Positions 16,377 through 25,194 are shown, numbered from the stretch's first letter. The stretch is DNA of 64,000 bases from Streptomyces europaeiscabiei (GCF_036346855.1 NZ_CP107841.1:9490001-9554000); one strand, 5' to 3'. A program made the numbers and translations. The notes: generated from the letters alone by a model not told the origin.

Positions 16377-17558
16377 TCAGATGCGCTCCAGTACCGTCGC
16401 GTTGGCCAGCCCGCCCGCCTCGCACATCGTTTGCAGGGCGTAGCGCGCGCCCCGCTCCCGCATGGCGTGAACGAGCGTCGTCATCAGGCGCGCTCCGCTC
16501 GCGCCGAGCGGGTGGCCGAGGGCGATCGCGCCACCGTGGACGTTGACGCGGGCCTGGTCCGCGCCTGTTTCGGCGAGCCAGGCGAGCGGGACGCTGGCGA
16601 ATGCCTCGTTGACCTCGAAGAGATCGATGTCGTCCAGGCCGAGCCCCGCCCGCCGCAGCACCTTCTCCGTGGCCGGGATGACGCCCGTCAGCATCAGGAG
16701 CGGGTCGGAGCCGGTGACGGCGAAGCTGTGCAGTCGGGCGAGGGGCCGCAGGCCGAGCCGCGCGGCGGTCTCGCTGCTGGTGATCAGCACAGCCGCCGCG
16801 CCGTCGTTGGTCGGGCTGCTGTTGCCGGCCGTGACCGACCAGTCGATCTGCGGGAAGCGGCGGGCGAACCCCTCGTCCTCGAACGCGGGCCGCAGGCCGG
16901 CCAGGATCTCCGGCGTGGTGGTCGGGCGCACGCTTTCGTCCCTGGTGAGCCGTCCCTCAGGCGTGGTCAGCGGCGCGGTTTCGGCGTCGAAGAGGCCGGC
17001 CTCCCAGGCCCGCGCGGCCTTGGCGTGCGAGTTGGCGGAGAAGGCGTCCATCGTCTCGCGGTCCAGCTTCCAGCGCGCGGCGATCAGTTCGGCGCTGACG
17101 CCCTGCGGCGGGAGCCCCTCCGGGTAGCGGGCGGCAATGCCCGGACCGAACGGATCGGCGCCCGGCGGCACGTTCGACCACATCGGGACCCGGCTCATCG
17201 ACTCGACGCCGCAGGCGATGACGAGGTCGTAGGCGCCGGCGATGACGCCCTGCGCGGCGAAGTGCACGGCCTGCTGGGAGGAGCCGCACTGGCGGTCCAC
17301 GGTGGTCGCCGGGACCGTCTCAGGGAAGCCCGCCGACAGTACGGCGTAGCGGGTGGTGTTCATCGCCTGCTCGCCGACCTGGTCAACGGTGCCGCCGACC
17401 ACGTCGTCCACCAGCGCTGGGTCGATCCCACTGCGTTCGACCAGCGTGCGCAAGGTGTGTGCGAGCAGTTCGACGGGGTGCACGGACGACAGCGCACCGC
17501 CCGGCTTGCCCTTGCCAATTGGGGTACGCACGGCCTCAACGATCACTGCATCCCTCAT
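16377..17558 (-). CDS. thiolase (acetyl-CoA acetyltransferase, FadA-like)
   Basis: A 393-residue thiolase with all three signatures: Cys91 in DRQCGSSQQA, His349 in GHPLGASGAR, and Cys379 in MCEAGGLANA; NEAFA is intact. The CGSSQQAVHFAAQGV stretch resembles FadA5-type thiolases that act on long side-chain acyl-CoAs such as those of steroids, but this is similarity only. It is distinct from the thiolase at 2050, with different active-site flanks. A palindrome 27-38 bp upstream suggests TetR control. It stands alone, with relics on both sides. Confidence 0.93.
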   Translation of the reverse strand: MRDAVIVEAVRTPIGKGKPGGALSSVHPVELLAHTLRTLVERSGIDPALVDDVVGGTVDQVGEQAMNTTRYAVLSAGFPETVPATTVDRQCGSSQQAVHFAAQGVIAGAYDLVIACGVESMSRVPMWSNVPPGADPFGPGIAARYPEGLPPQGVSAELIAARWKLDRETMDAFSANSHAKAARAWEAGLFDAETAPLTTPEGRLTRDESVRPTTTPEILAGLRPAFEDEGFARRFPQIDWSVTAGNSSPTNDGAAAVLITSSETAARLGLRPLARLHSFAVTGSDPLLMLTGVIPATEKVLRRAGLGLDDIDLFEVNEAFASVPLAWLAETGADQARVNVHGGAIALGHPLGASGARLMTTLVHAMRERGARYALQTMCEAGGLANATVLERI

Positions 17559-17584
17559 GGGAGCCTCCCTGGCCTCATCAGCCC

Positions 17585-17596
17585 TACCGGTCGGTA
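17585..17596. promoter_or_regulatory. TetR-type palindrome upstream of the thiolase gene
   Basis: TACCG-GT-CGGTA is a perfect palindrome with a 2-bp centre, located 27-38 bp upstream of the thiolase start. The ACCGnnCGGT core is the same as in the two sites at 725-763, so one regulator could serve both places. Confidence 0.6.
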
Positions 17597-17774
17597 TGGA
17601 ATCTGGACTGTCACTATAGATCCGTGAGTAGGAAAATCAAACTCACTTCCACGCTGTGCGAGGACGGCAGTGGCCCGCATCCCTGTCACCTGGAGCGGCC
17701 ACGCCCACGCCATCGCCCCGACCTGCACGGCCGGTCGAGCGGGTCGTCGACTGGTGCGCAGAGGTCCGGCTCGG

Positions 17775-18410
17775 TCACGCGGCCTGTCCGCCCTGCGCCC
17801 GGATCGACAGGTCGCCCCAGTCGGCCCAGGTCTTGAGCCGGTCGGCGTGGACCTGTCGGAGCATGTGATTGCCCTGGGTGCCGAAGAAGACGCGCAGCGG
17901 CGGGTTGTCGGAGTCGACGATCTCCAACAGCGCCTCGCCTGCGGCGGTGGGGTCGCCGAAGTCGAGGCTCTGGACGAACGCGTCGCGTTGTTCGCGAACG
18001 CCGTCGTGGGCGGGGTTGGCGGAGACGTGGACGGCGGAAGGACCGCCCCAGTCGGTGGCATAGGCGCCGGGCTCGACCAGTGTCACTTTGATGCCGAGGC
18101 CGGAGACCTCCTGGGCGAGCGATTCGGCCAGGCCCTCCAGGGCCCACTTGGAGGCGTGGCGGCCGCCGAGCAGCGGCCAGGCCGCCACACCGCCGGTGGA
18201 GGACATCTGCACGATGTGGCCGGAGCCCTGCTCCCGCAGGTGGGGCAGGGCCGCCCGGGTGACCCACAGAGCGCCGAAGAGGTTGGTTTCCAGTTGGTCG
18301 CGCACGGCCTGTTCGGCAGTTCCTCCACGGCGCCGAACAGTCCGTAGCCCGCGTTGTTGACGATCACGTCGAGGCGGCCGAAGTGATCGTGGGCCCGCTC
18401 GACACCGTGG
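17775..18410 (-). pseudogene. truncated and frameshifted SDR gene
   Basis: The 3' part reads as an SDR: DQLETNLFGALWVTRAALPH, SGHIVQMSSTGG, then KVTLVEPGAYATDW and a normal C-terminus. The preceding part (FGRLDVIVNNAGYGLFGAVEEL) lies in another frame, with the shift near 18315. The first 75 or so residues, including the nucleotide-binding TGxxxGxG, are missing. The expected YxxxK has become GRHASKWA, so the active-site Tyr is lost as well. Family relatives are the NAD-dependent SDRs of about 280 residues. Confidence 0.8.
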
Positions 18411-18506
18411 CACGCTCGGCTTGTCCGACCGCTCCAGCTGATGCGCCCCAGCTGATACGACGGCGAGGGGGCGGCCGGTGCACAGCCTCCCCCTCGCCAC
18501 AGGCTC

Positions 18507-18704
18507 GGAGTGGTAGCCGACGGGGACCGGGATCGGGACGTTGACGCCGACCATGCCGGCCTCGATCTCCAGCTGGAAGCGGCGGGCGGCGCCGCCGTCC
18601 CGGGTGAAGATCGCGGTGCCGTCGCCGAACGGCGAGCTGTTGATGAGGGCCACGCCGTCGTCGTACGTGTCGACGCGCAGCACGCACGGCACCGGGTCCT
18701 GGAG
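18507..18704 (-). pseudogene. fragment of methylmalonate-semialdehyde dehydrogenase (MmsA)
   Basis: About 66 residues survive: VLRVDTYDDGVALINSSPFG, GTAIFTRDGGAARRFQ and EAGMVGVNVPIPVPVGYHS. This is a diagnostic C-terminal stretch of CoA-acylating methylmalonate-semialdehyde dehydrogenases. It breaks off at YHS where the family has FGGWK. Neither the catalytic Cys region nor the end is present. It joins directly to the SDR relic in the same orientation. Bases 18705-18930 carry no recognisable gene. Confidence 0.75.
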
Positions 18705-18933
18705 CGGCTCAGCGGGGAGCCGGTGCGACAGAAGGAGAGCTCCGCCCCGATCGACGCATTGGGCGGCGAGGCGGCGATGAGTCCGGCTCCGGCGCCTGGC
18801 GCGCCTCTGTGCACCGGCCACCCACACCAACCGCTGCTCCACCGGACCCGCACCGGGCCCAGAGCGTTCGCTTCCTCCGAGGGGGCTCGCTCCTTTCAGT
18901 GGAACCGCCGCCCCAGGTCGCTGCCGCCGTCGC

Positions 18934-18961
18934 GGGGCCGGGCCCTCGTGGACCCGGCCCC
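18934..18961 (-). terminator. intrinsic terminator of the dioxygenase/CoA-transferase operon
   Basis: GGGGCCGGG (18934-18942) pairs perfectly with CCCGGCCCC (18953-18961) over a 10-bp loop. It starts 12 bp beyond the stop of the citrate-synthase-like gene, the last gene of the operon. A GC-only stem without a T tract is usual in this genus. Confidence 0.7.
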
Positions 18962-18972
18962 GGACAGTGAGG

Positions 18973-19806
18973 TCACGCGTGCCCCGCGGGGCGTGGGTCG
19001 TCGCGGGGCTGCGGCGGGACGGGCCGGTTGTTCAGGTCCACCGACAGGAAGATGTCGTTCGCGACGGGGTTGCGGATCTCCTCGGCGAGCTGGCCGATGA
19101 GGCCGGCCGTGCGGGCGAGGAGGGCAAAGGCGCGCAGCAGTTCCAGCGGGAGGCCGAGGTCGGCGAGTGCGGCACCGCAGACTCCGGCGCCGTTGAGCGG
19201 CAGGGTGCTGCCCAGCACCTGGGCGTGGACCCGGCCGATGGCCGCGAACAGCGACAGGTGCGGGCCGAACAGCCCTTCCTCCGTGGCGAGTTGGAACAGC
19301 CTCGGAGTGCGGGGGTCACCTTGTTTGTGGACGTGGTGTCCGAGGCCGGGGATGAGCCCCCGGGCCTCTCTTCGGGAGCGTACGGTGGCCAGGGCGAGTT
19401 CGTCCCAGCCGGCCTCGTCGGTCGGGTGGCCGTTCTCCAGAGTTGACAGGGCGTCGTGCAGGAAGCGGCCGCAGTCCTCGGTCACGCCGAGGAAGCGGGA
19501 GCCGCCGCCGAGAAGCCCTGCGGCGATGGCTCCCTGTATCGAGTCGGGGGCTGACAGGTATGTCAGCCGGGCCGTTATGGCGGTCGGGGTGAAGCCGTGG
19601 TCGGCGAGTGCGGCGAGCACCGCCTCGAACACCCGTGTCTCCCCGGCGGTGGGGCGGCGCTGGGTGGCCAGCCAGAACGCCAGCTCGCCGAATCCGACCT
19701 CGCCCATCACCTCGGTCGCGAGGTCCTGGCCGAGCAGGGTGATGCTCTCCAGGGAGGACGCACCGAGGGCGGTCGGGTACTGGGGCGCATTCGGTTTCTC
19801 AGGCAT
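18973..19806 (-). CDS. citrate-synthase-like lyase (citryl-CoA lyase family)
   Basis: A 277-residue, small citrate-synthase-fold protein. LIPGLGHHVHKQGDPRTPRLF (cut to GLGHHVHK near 155-161) matches the active-site loop carrying the second catalytic His of citrate synthases. The first His region is GGGSRFLG instead of LHGG, and the usual catalytic Asp region reads PLNGAGVCGAALADLG, as in the short citryl-CoA lyase-like proteins. It overlaps the upstream CoA-transferase gene by 8 bp, so the two are translationally coupled. A carbon-carbon lyase step on the CoA ester made by that enzyme is the likely role. Confidence 0.82.
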   Translation of the reverse strand: MPEKPNAPQYPTALGASSLESITLLGQDLATEVMGEVGFGELAFWLATQRRPTAGETRVFEAVLAALADHGFTPTAITARLTYLSAPDSIQGAIAAGLLGGGSRFLGVTEDCGRFLHDALSTLENGHPTDEAGWDELALATVRSRREARGLIPGLGHHVHKQGDPRTPRLFQLATEEGLFGPHLSLFAAIGRVHAQVLGSTLPLNGAGVCGAALADLGLPLELLRAFALLARTAGLIGQLAEEIRNPVANDIFLSVDLNNRPVPPQPRDDPRPAGHA

Positions 19807-20989
19807 TCTCGTCCTCCGGATCGTCCCCCACTCCGTCCTCCAGCCACTTGCGGAGTTCGGTCCGATGCTCGTCCAACTCGGGCGGGGGCAGGCGGTAGGC
19901 GGCGGGCGTCTCGGAGAAGCGGATCGGGTGCCGTGTCGTGGGTACGGCCCGGTCTCCCTCGCCGACCTCGACGACCGGGTCGAGTCCGAAGCGTTCGGCC
20001 ATCGCGAACCCGCCGTCGATGGTGTTGATCGGTCCGCAGGGGACCCCGGCGTCGACGAGCAGGTCGAACCACTCCAGGGCGGTCCTCGTCCTCAGCCGAT
20101 CGAGCAGGAGGGGCCGGAGTTCCTCCCGTCGCTCGGTACGGTCGGCGTTGTGCCGGAAGCGGGGATCGTCGGCGGTCTCGGGGATCCCGAGTACTTCGCA
20201 CAGCTTGCGGAACTGGCCGTCGTTGGCCGCGGTGACGATCAGGTCCTGGTCGGCCGTCGGCAGCGGTTCGTAGGGGAAGACGCTGGGGTGCGCGTTGCCC
20301 ATCCGATAGGGCACGGTGTCGCCGGCGACGTAGGAGGAACTGTGGTTGACCAGCCCGGTCAGCGCCGACGACAGCAGGTTCACCTCGACGAGCTGGCCCC
20401 GGCCGGTCGCGTCGCGATGGCGCAGCGCGGCGAGGATACCGATGGTGGCGTGGTTGCCCGCCATCACGTCGAAGACCGAGATCCCCGCCCGGTACGGCGG
20501 CCCGTCCGGATCACCGGTCAGGCTCATCAGCCCGGAGATCGCCTGCACCATCAGGTCGTAGCCGGGTACGTTCCGGCCGGGTCCGGCTCCGAAACCGCTG
20601 ATCGACGCGTACACCACGCCCGGGTTCCCGGCGCTCACCGAGGTGTGGTCGAGGCCGTACCGTGCCAGTCCGCCCGGCTTGAAGTTCTCGATCACCACGT
20701 CCGCGCGCCGAGCGAGCTCCCTCGCAAGCCGCGCGTCCGCCTCGTCACGGAAGTCGAGCGCGAGCGACCGCTTCCCGCGGTTGATCCCCAAATAGTAGGT
20801 CGACACACCGTCGCGCACCGGCGGCGTCCACGTGCGGGTGTCGTCCCCTTGAGGACCCTCGACCTTCACCACGTCGGCCCCGAGATCGGCGAGCAGCATC
20901 GTCGCGTACGGACCGGCGAGGATGCGGGAGAAGTCCGCCACCAGCAGCCCGTCGAGCGGTCCGCGTGAGCCGCCTGAACCGCCGCCCAT
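19799..20989 (-). CDS. CoA-transferase family III (CaiB/BaiF)
   Basis: A 396-residue family III CoA-transferase. The N-terminal block reads GLLVADFSRILAGPYATMLL, followed by LGADVVKVEGPQGDDTR. The catalytic Asp145, which forms the acyl anhydride, is in PGYDLMVQAISG. NFKPGGLARYG and VPCGPINT are also typical. Length is normal. It moves CoA between carboxylic acids and would prepare the substrate of the coupled lyase encoded immediately downstream. The amidohydrolase stop at 20993 lies 3 bp upstream of its ATG. Confidence 0.92.
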   Translation of the reverse strand: MGGGSGGSRGPLDGLLVADFSRILAGPYATMLLADLGADVVKVEGPQGDDTRTWTPPVRDGVSTYYLGINRGKRSLALDFRDEADARLARELARRADVVIENFKPGGLARYGLDHTSVSAGNPGVVYASISGFGAGPGRNVPGYDLMVQAISGLMSLTGDPDGPPYRAGISVFDVMAGNHATIGILAALRHRDATGRGQLVEVNLLSSALTGLVNHSSSYVAGDTVPYRMGNAHPSVFPYEPLPTADQDLIVTAANDGQFRKLCEVLGIPETADDPRFRHNADRTERREELRPLLLDRLRTRTALEWFDLLVDAGVPCGPINTIDGGFAMAERFGLDPVVEVGEGDRAVPTTRHPIRFSETPAAYRLPPPELDEHRTELRKWLEDGVGDDPEDENA

Positions 20990-20992
20990 GGG

Positions 20993-22468
20993 CTACGCCC
21001 CCTCGTTCTGCACGGCGACGCCCTCGCCGCGGTACTCGCTGTAGGTGTACGGGTTCGAGATCACCTCGGTCGTCGGGATCTCCGGCGATACGGCCTCCCG
21101 CCACGCGTCCTCGCCCATGGTGGTCCGCGCGTGGTCCACGGTCGCGGCGACGGCGGTGCGGGCCCGCTCCAGGTCGACGCCGACCAGTTCGTGCGCGTAC
21201 TTCACCACGGTTCCGTTGACCAGCACGGTGTGCACGTCGGCGCGGGTGGCCTGGTAGACCACGTGCCCGTAGGGGTGCAGGATCGGGTACATCGCCGGGG
21301 ACCGGTCGTTCTTGAGCAGGACGAGGTCGGCCTTCTTGCCCGGCGTCAACGAGCCGATGGTGTCGCTGAGGCCGAGCACTCCGGCACCGCCGATCGTGGC
21401 CCACTCCACGACGTCCCGGGCCCGCAGGCTGTGGTGCACCACCGTCTCCCCGGCCGCGTGGGCCGCCATGTGCTCCCGCGCCCGGTCGGCCGACAGCGTG
21501 GCGCGCATCGCCGAGAACAGATCGGCGCTGAACCACACGCTGGTGTCCATCGACAGTGACACGGGGATGCCGTGGCGCCTCAGCCGCCAGGTGGGAGGGT
21601 AGCCCTGGCCGGCGTTGTGCTCGCTTTCCGCCGACACCGAGACCGTGCCGCCCGAGGCCGCGATCCGGTGGTACGAGTCCTCGCTGAGCGTCGCCGAGTG
21701 GACATAGGTGACGTCGGGCGTCATGAACCCGTGGTCCCACATCAGACGTATGCCGTTGTCGTTCGTCGCGCCCCAGACGCCCGCGTGGGTGGTCACGGGC
21801 AGCCCGAGTTCACGCGCCGCCTCGAACGCCGCCTTTTCGGGGAACGTGTCGTCACCAGTCACGTCGAAGGCGAGTTGCAGGCCGAGCATGTCGTCCCGCG
21901 AGGCGAAGTTGCGGTCGATGAAGGACCGGAACTCCGGTGAGTTGGTCCACTCCCAGGGCGCACCCAGCAGGTTGCCGTAGGCCAGCACGAAGCGGCCCGG
22001 CACGGCGCGCAGGGATTCGACGGCCGCGTCCCCGTGCTCGGGCGTCTGCAAGCCGTGCGACCAGTCCACCGTGGTGGTCACACCCGCGTCGAGCGCCTCG
22101 ATGCCGGACAGCAGGTTGCCGGCGTGGATGTCCTCGGGGCGGAAGATCTTGCCCCAGGTGAGGTAGTAGAAGACGAAGTACTGCGAGAGGGTCCAGTCGG
22201 CTCCGAGGCCGCGCAGTGCGGTCTGCCACATGTGCCGGTGGGTGTCGACCATGCCGGGCATGAGGATGCCGCCGGCGCAGTCCACCACCACGGCGTCGTC
22301 GGGTGCCTGAAGATCCCTTCCGACCTGTTCGATCCGTTCGCCGCGGACCAGCACGTCGCCGCGGTCGAGCAGGCCGATCGCGGGGTCCATGGACAGTACG
22401 GTCGCGTCGCGGAACAGGACGGGGCGTCCGGGGGTGAAGTCTTCTCTGCGTGGCTGTTCGATCGTCAT
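20993..22468 (-). CDS. amidohydrolase (deaminase/dechlorinase type, ATZ/TRZ-like)
   Basis: A 491-residue amidohydrolase. The metal-binding HxH is in DTHRHM (His77, His79), with further ligands in THAGVWG, YVHSATLS and the conserved Asp in SMDTSVW. The protein ends with the usual small beta-domain (VLGLSDTIGSLTPGKKADLVLL). Start 22468 follows GAGGTG. The family includes 8-oxoguanine, melamine and chlorotriazine hydrolases and aromatic amine deaminases. In this operon it could remove an amine or ring substituent before or after ring cleavage; the substrate is unknown. Confidence 0.9.
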   Translation of the reverse strand: MTIEQPRREDFTPGRPVLFRDATVLSMDPAIGLLDRGDVLVRGERIEQVGRDLQAPDDAVVVDCAGGILMPGMVDTHRHMWQTALRGLGADWTLSQYFVFYYLTWGKIFRPEDIHAGNLLSGIEALDAGVTTTVDWSHGLQTPEHGDAAVESLRAVPGRFVLAYGNLLGAPWEWTNSPEFRSFIDRNFASRDDMLGLQLAFDVTGDDTFPEKAAFEAARELGLPVTTHAGVWGATNDNGIRLMWDHGFMTPDVTYVHSATLSEDSYHRIAASGGTVSVSAESEHNAGQGYPPTWRLRRHGIPVSLSMDTSVWFSADLFSAMRATLSADRAREHMAAHAAGETVVHHSLRARDVVEWATIGGAGVLGLSDTIGSLTPGKKADLVLLKNDRSPAMYPILHPYGHVVYQATRADVHTVLVNGTVVKYAHELVGVDLERARTAVAATVDHARTTMGEDAWREAVSPEIPTTEVISNPYTYSEYRGEGVAVQNEGA

Positions 22469-22472
22469 GTGG

Positions 22473-23000
22473 TCACCTCGTTGTGGAGTCCGTGGTCCGG
22501 GCCCGCAGAACACGGGAGCGGGCGGTCAGGGGTACGGCCGCGGTGGCCAGGCCGAGGGCCGGTGCCGCGCATCCCCATGCGTAGCCGTCGAGTTCCGTCA
22601 GCCCGAGGGCGTGGTCGAGTGACCAGGCACCGGGGCCGGTGAAGGCGAGGACCGCGGCCACCGCGCCGTAGGAGAAGGGCACTTCGCAGCCGCCCTGCTG
22701 GGCCCAGAAGCCGTTCGGCGCGGTCGCCGCCGCCGCGACCGCCATGGTGCCGACGATCACCGCGCAGCCGCCGGGAGTCAGCAGCCCGGCCGCGACCGTG
22801 ACCGCTCCGGCGAGTTCGGCCGCACCGGCGACGAGCACCATCCGTCGGCCGGGCACGAAGCCCCACCGGTCGAAGACGGCGGCGGTCCCGGCCCGCCCGG
22901 CACCGCCGAACCAGCCGAACAGTTTCTGGGTGCCGTGACCGAACAGCAGCGCGGCGAGCAGCAGCCGCAGCAGGAGCAGCAGGAGCAGCCCGAGATTCAC
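22473..23000 (-). CDS. DoxX-family membrane protein
   Basis: A 175-residue integral membrane protein with four hydrophobic helices: residues about 3-20, 50-75, 77-97 and 105-125. The DoxX signature GHGTQKLFGWFGG follows helix 1. It overlaps the dioxygenase gene upstream by 4 bp and precedes the amidohydrolase, so it belongs to the operon. DoxX proteins are often encoded beside aromatic ring-cleaving dioxygenases, but their biochemical role is poorly known; redox coupling or thiol protection has been proposed. Confidence 0.87.
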   Translation of the reverse strand: MNLGLLLLLLLRLLLAALLFGHGTQKLFGWFGGAGRAGTAAVFDRWGFVPGRRMVLVAGAAELAGAVTVAAGLLTPGGCAVIVGTMAVAAAATAPNGFWAQQGGCEVPFSYGAVAAVLAFTGPGAWSLDHALGLTELDGYAWGCAAPALGLATAAVPLTARSRVLRARTTDSTTR

Positions 23001-23881
23001 GGCTGCGGCTCGTCCGTCGTCGTCCGGGGCTGCAGCACGAAATCGAACTCGGCGCGCAGGTACGGCTCGTCGATGGTGCCGCCGTCAGGGGAGGAGCCGG
23101 CCGGTTCCTCGGTGAAGCGCACGATCAGCTCGTCCTTCGTGCCGAACACGACATCGGTGTCGAGGAATTCGGAACCCTCCCGGAACAGATGGGTGATGAG
23201 CTTCTCGTGGCCGGGGTGGTCGATCAGGAAGTGGATGTGCGCGGGACGGAAGTGACTGATGTCCGTCCTGCTGATCAGGTCACCGACCGGACCGTCCATC
23301 GGGATCGCGTAGCCGCGTGGCGCGATGGTGCGCACGCAGTACGTGCCGTCCGCTCGCGTCCGGTACAGCGCGCGCAGCCGGGCCTCGTCGATCTCCGGCA
23401 GTTGCGCCTCGTAGGTGCCGTCGGCGTCGGCCTGCCATACGTCCAGGACGACGTCGGGCAGAGGCGTGCCGTCGAGGTCGAGGACCCGGCCGGTGACGAA
23501 CAGCGGCGTGCCCGGGATGCCGTCCGACATGTCGGCTCCGAATCCGGCCGTCGGAGAGCCGTCGATGTGAAAGGGACCGAGCACCGTCGCCGGAGTGGCC
23601 TTCGCCGAGAAGTGACGGTTCAGCTGGACGACGAGCGTGCTCAGACCGAGGACGTCGGAGGCGAGGATGAACTCCTGACGCTTGTCGTCACTGATCCGGC
23701 CGGTCGCCGTGAGCCACTCGACGGCCGCCGCCCACTCCTCCTCCGTCAGCCGGACCTCGCGGGCGTACGAGTGGAGGTGCCGCACCAGCGCCGTCATCAG
23801 CTCGGCGAGCCGGGGCGAGTGAGCGGTGGCCCACCGCTTCACCGCCAGGTCGCTGAGGTTGTCCTCCGTCACGAAGGCCAT
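22997..23881 (-). CDS. intradiol ring-cleavage dioxygenase (hydroxyquinol/catechol 1,2-dioxygenase type)
   Basis: A 294-residue non-haem Fe(III) enzyme. The four ligands are visible: Tyr157 in ADGTYEAQ, Tyr191 in PRGYAIPMDGP, and His215/His217 in RPAHIHF. GPFHIDGSP (about 102-110) marks the start of the catalytic domain, and an all-helical dimerisation domain precedes it, as in catechol and hydroxyquinol 1,2-dioxygenases. Start 23881 has a strong GAGGAGG site. It is the first gene of the operon and would open an aromatic diol between the hydroxyls to a muconate or maleylacetate. Confidence 0.93.
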   Translation of the reverse strand: MAFVTEDNLSDLAVKRWATAHSPRLAELMTALVRHLHSYAREVRLTEEEWAAAVEWLTATGRISDDKRQEFILASDVLGLSTLVVQLNRHFSAKATPATVLGPFHIDGSPTAGFGADMSDGIPGTPLFVTGRVLDLDGTPLPDVVLDVWQADADGTYEAQLPEIDEARLRALYRTRADGTYCVRTIAPRGYAIPMDGPVGDLISRTDISHFRPAHIHFLIDHPGHEKLITHLFREGSEFLDTDVVFGTKDELIVRFTEEPAGSSPDGGTIDEPYLRAEFDFVLQPRTTTDEPQP

Positions 23882-23916
23882 GGAATCCTCCTCGGTTCGT
23901 TCCGGGCTTGACCGCT

Positions 23917-23936
23917 GTGCGGACGATAGTCCGCAC
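23917..23936. promoter_or_regulatory. palindromic operator upstream of the dioxygenase operon
   Basis: GTGCGGAC-GATA-GTCCGCAC is a perfect palindrome with 8-bp arms, 36-55 bp upstream of the dioxygenase start. A further GCGGAC half follows just beyond. It probably overlaps the promoter. No regulator gene is adjacent in the operon. Confidence 0.7.
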
Positions 23937-24046
23937 GGCGGACACAGTGGTGCATGAGTGACTGGTAAATCAAGCCCTTGGATGGCTACATGCAAAGCCG
24001 CACTGGGGTGACTCGGTCGGACTCATGTCCGCTGCCGAGAGATGAG

Positions 24047-24074
24047 TGGCCCGTCACCGGCAGGTGACGGGCCA
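24047..24074 (-). terminator. terminator after the secreted SnoaL-like gene
   Basis: TGGCCCGTCACC (24047-24058) pairs perfectly with GGTGACGGGCCA (24063-24074) over a GGCA tetraloop. It lies 24 bp beyond the stop at 24098. The 12-bp stem is the strongest terminator-like hairpin in this half of the window. Confidence 0.8.
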
Positions 24075-24097
24075 TGGGGCCGCGATGACCGGAGAGG

Positions 24098-25087
24098 TCA
24101 GAACATCGTGTTGTCGTTGGCGGAGGTGGCCGGGACGTCCTGTACGGCGTCCCAGTGCTCGATGACCTTGAGCGTGCCGTCCTTCTGCTTCTTGACCCGG
24201 AAGATGTCCACGACGGACTGCCCACGGTCCTCGGGACTGAGGCGGTAATGGGCGTGGATGGCGACGTAGTCCTTGTCGGCGATGACGCGCTTGCGTTCCA
24301 CGATCAGGTTCGGGAACTGGCGGAAGAAGTCGGTGAACTGCTCACGCAGGCCGGCCGAGCCGTTGGGGATGGCCGGGTTGTGCTGGTAGTACTCCGGCGC
24401 GAGGTACTTGACGGCGTCGGGGTTCTTGTCGACGAGGAGGGTGTCGAAGTAGCTGGTGGCGATCTTCTCGCTGAGGTCTGTCTGCCAACGGGGGCCGCTG
24501 GGCTGGTTCGTGTGCGGGTTGCTGACCGTGCCGAACATGTCGTTGCCGTTGACGGTGGTCGCCGGCACGTCCTGGACCGTGTCCCAGTGCTCGGCGATCA
24601 TGCCGTTCCTGGGGTCGAAGCGGAAGATGTCGACCACGGCCGAGCCACGGGTGCCGGGCTCGAAGACGGGGTTGGAGTGCACCAGGACCAGGTTGCCCTG
24701 GGCGAGGACCCGCTTCACGTTGTACTGGTGGTCCGGGAAGCGCGCGGTCCAGTCGCGGATGAAGTTCTTGATCGCTTCCCGGCCGTTGGGCGCGGCGGGG
24801 TTGTGCTGGATGTAGTCCGCGCGGATGTACCGGTCGGCGACCTTGAGGTTGCCCTCCTCGAAGAGCTGGGTGAGGACGTGGACGGCGACGCGCTTGTTGC
24901 GCTCCTGCGTGGCGGGGCTCGTGTGCCGGGCGTCGAGGCCGAGGGTCGGTCCGCTGTGGGACGGTGCGGTGGCGGTGGCGGCGGGTGCGAAGCCGGCCAC
25001 TGCTCCTACGGTCGCCACGGCCAGGAGGGTGGCTACGGCCTTACGGGACGTCCGGGTGGTGCTGTTCGACCGTGTGGTGCCGTACAT
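24098..25087 (-). CDS. secreted protein with two tandem SnoaL-like (NTF2-fold) domains
   Basis: A 329-residue protein with an N-terminal export signal: basic residues to about 16, a hydrophobic core VATLLAVATVGAVAGFA and an AxA site near residue 40. Two homologous domains follow. Each has a DYIQHNP/EYYQHNP motif, a stretch ending with VVDIFR, and an EHWDxVQDVPATxxNxNxMF ending. The duplication is internal and complete. SnoaL-like proteins are polyketide cyclases or hydrolases, but the secreted two-domain form is usually unassigned. It is a single-gene unit with its own terminator. Confidence 0.87.
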   Translation of the reverse strand: MYGTTRSNSTTRTSRKAVATLLAVATVGAVAGFAPAATATAPSHSGPTLGLDARHTSPATQERNKRVAVHVLTQLFEEGNLKVADRYIRADYIQHNPAAPNGREAIKNFIRDWTARFPDHQYNVKRVLAQGNLVLVHSNPVFEPGTRGSAVVDIFRFDPRNGMIAEHWDTVQDVPATTVNGNDMFGTVSNPHTNQPSGPRWQTDLSEKIATSYFDTLLVDKNPDAVKYLAPEYYQHNPAIPNGSAGLREQFTDFFRQFPNLIVERKRVIADKDYVAIHAHYRLSPEDRGQSVVDIFRVKKQKDGTLKVIEHWDAVQDVPATSANDNTMF

Positions 25088-25194
25088 GGGGGATCTCCAA
25101 TGCTGTGCGGACGGCGGTGAAGCGCGTCGCTGGGTGTCAGTGAGGGATCGGGCGTGAGTGAGGGGCCGGTGTAACCCTCTGGCCCTGTATGGGC

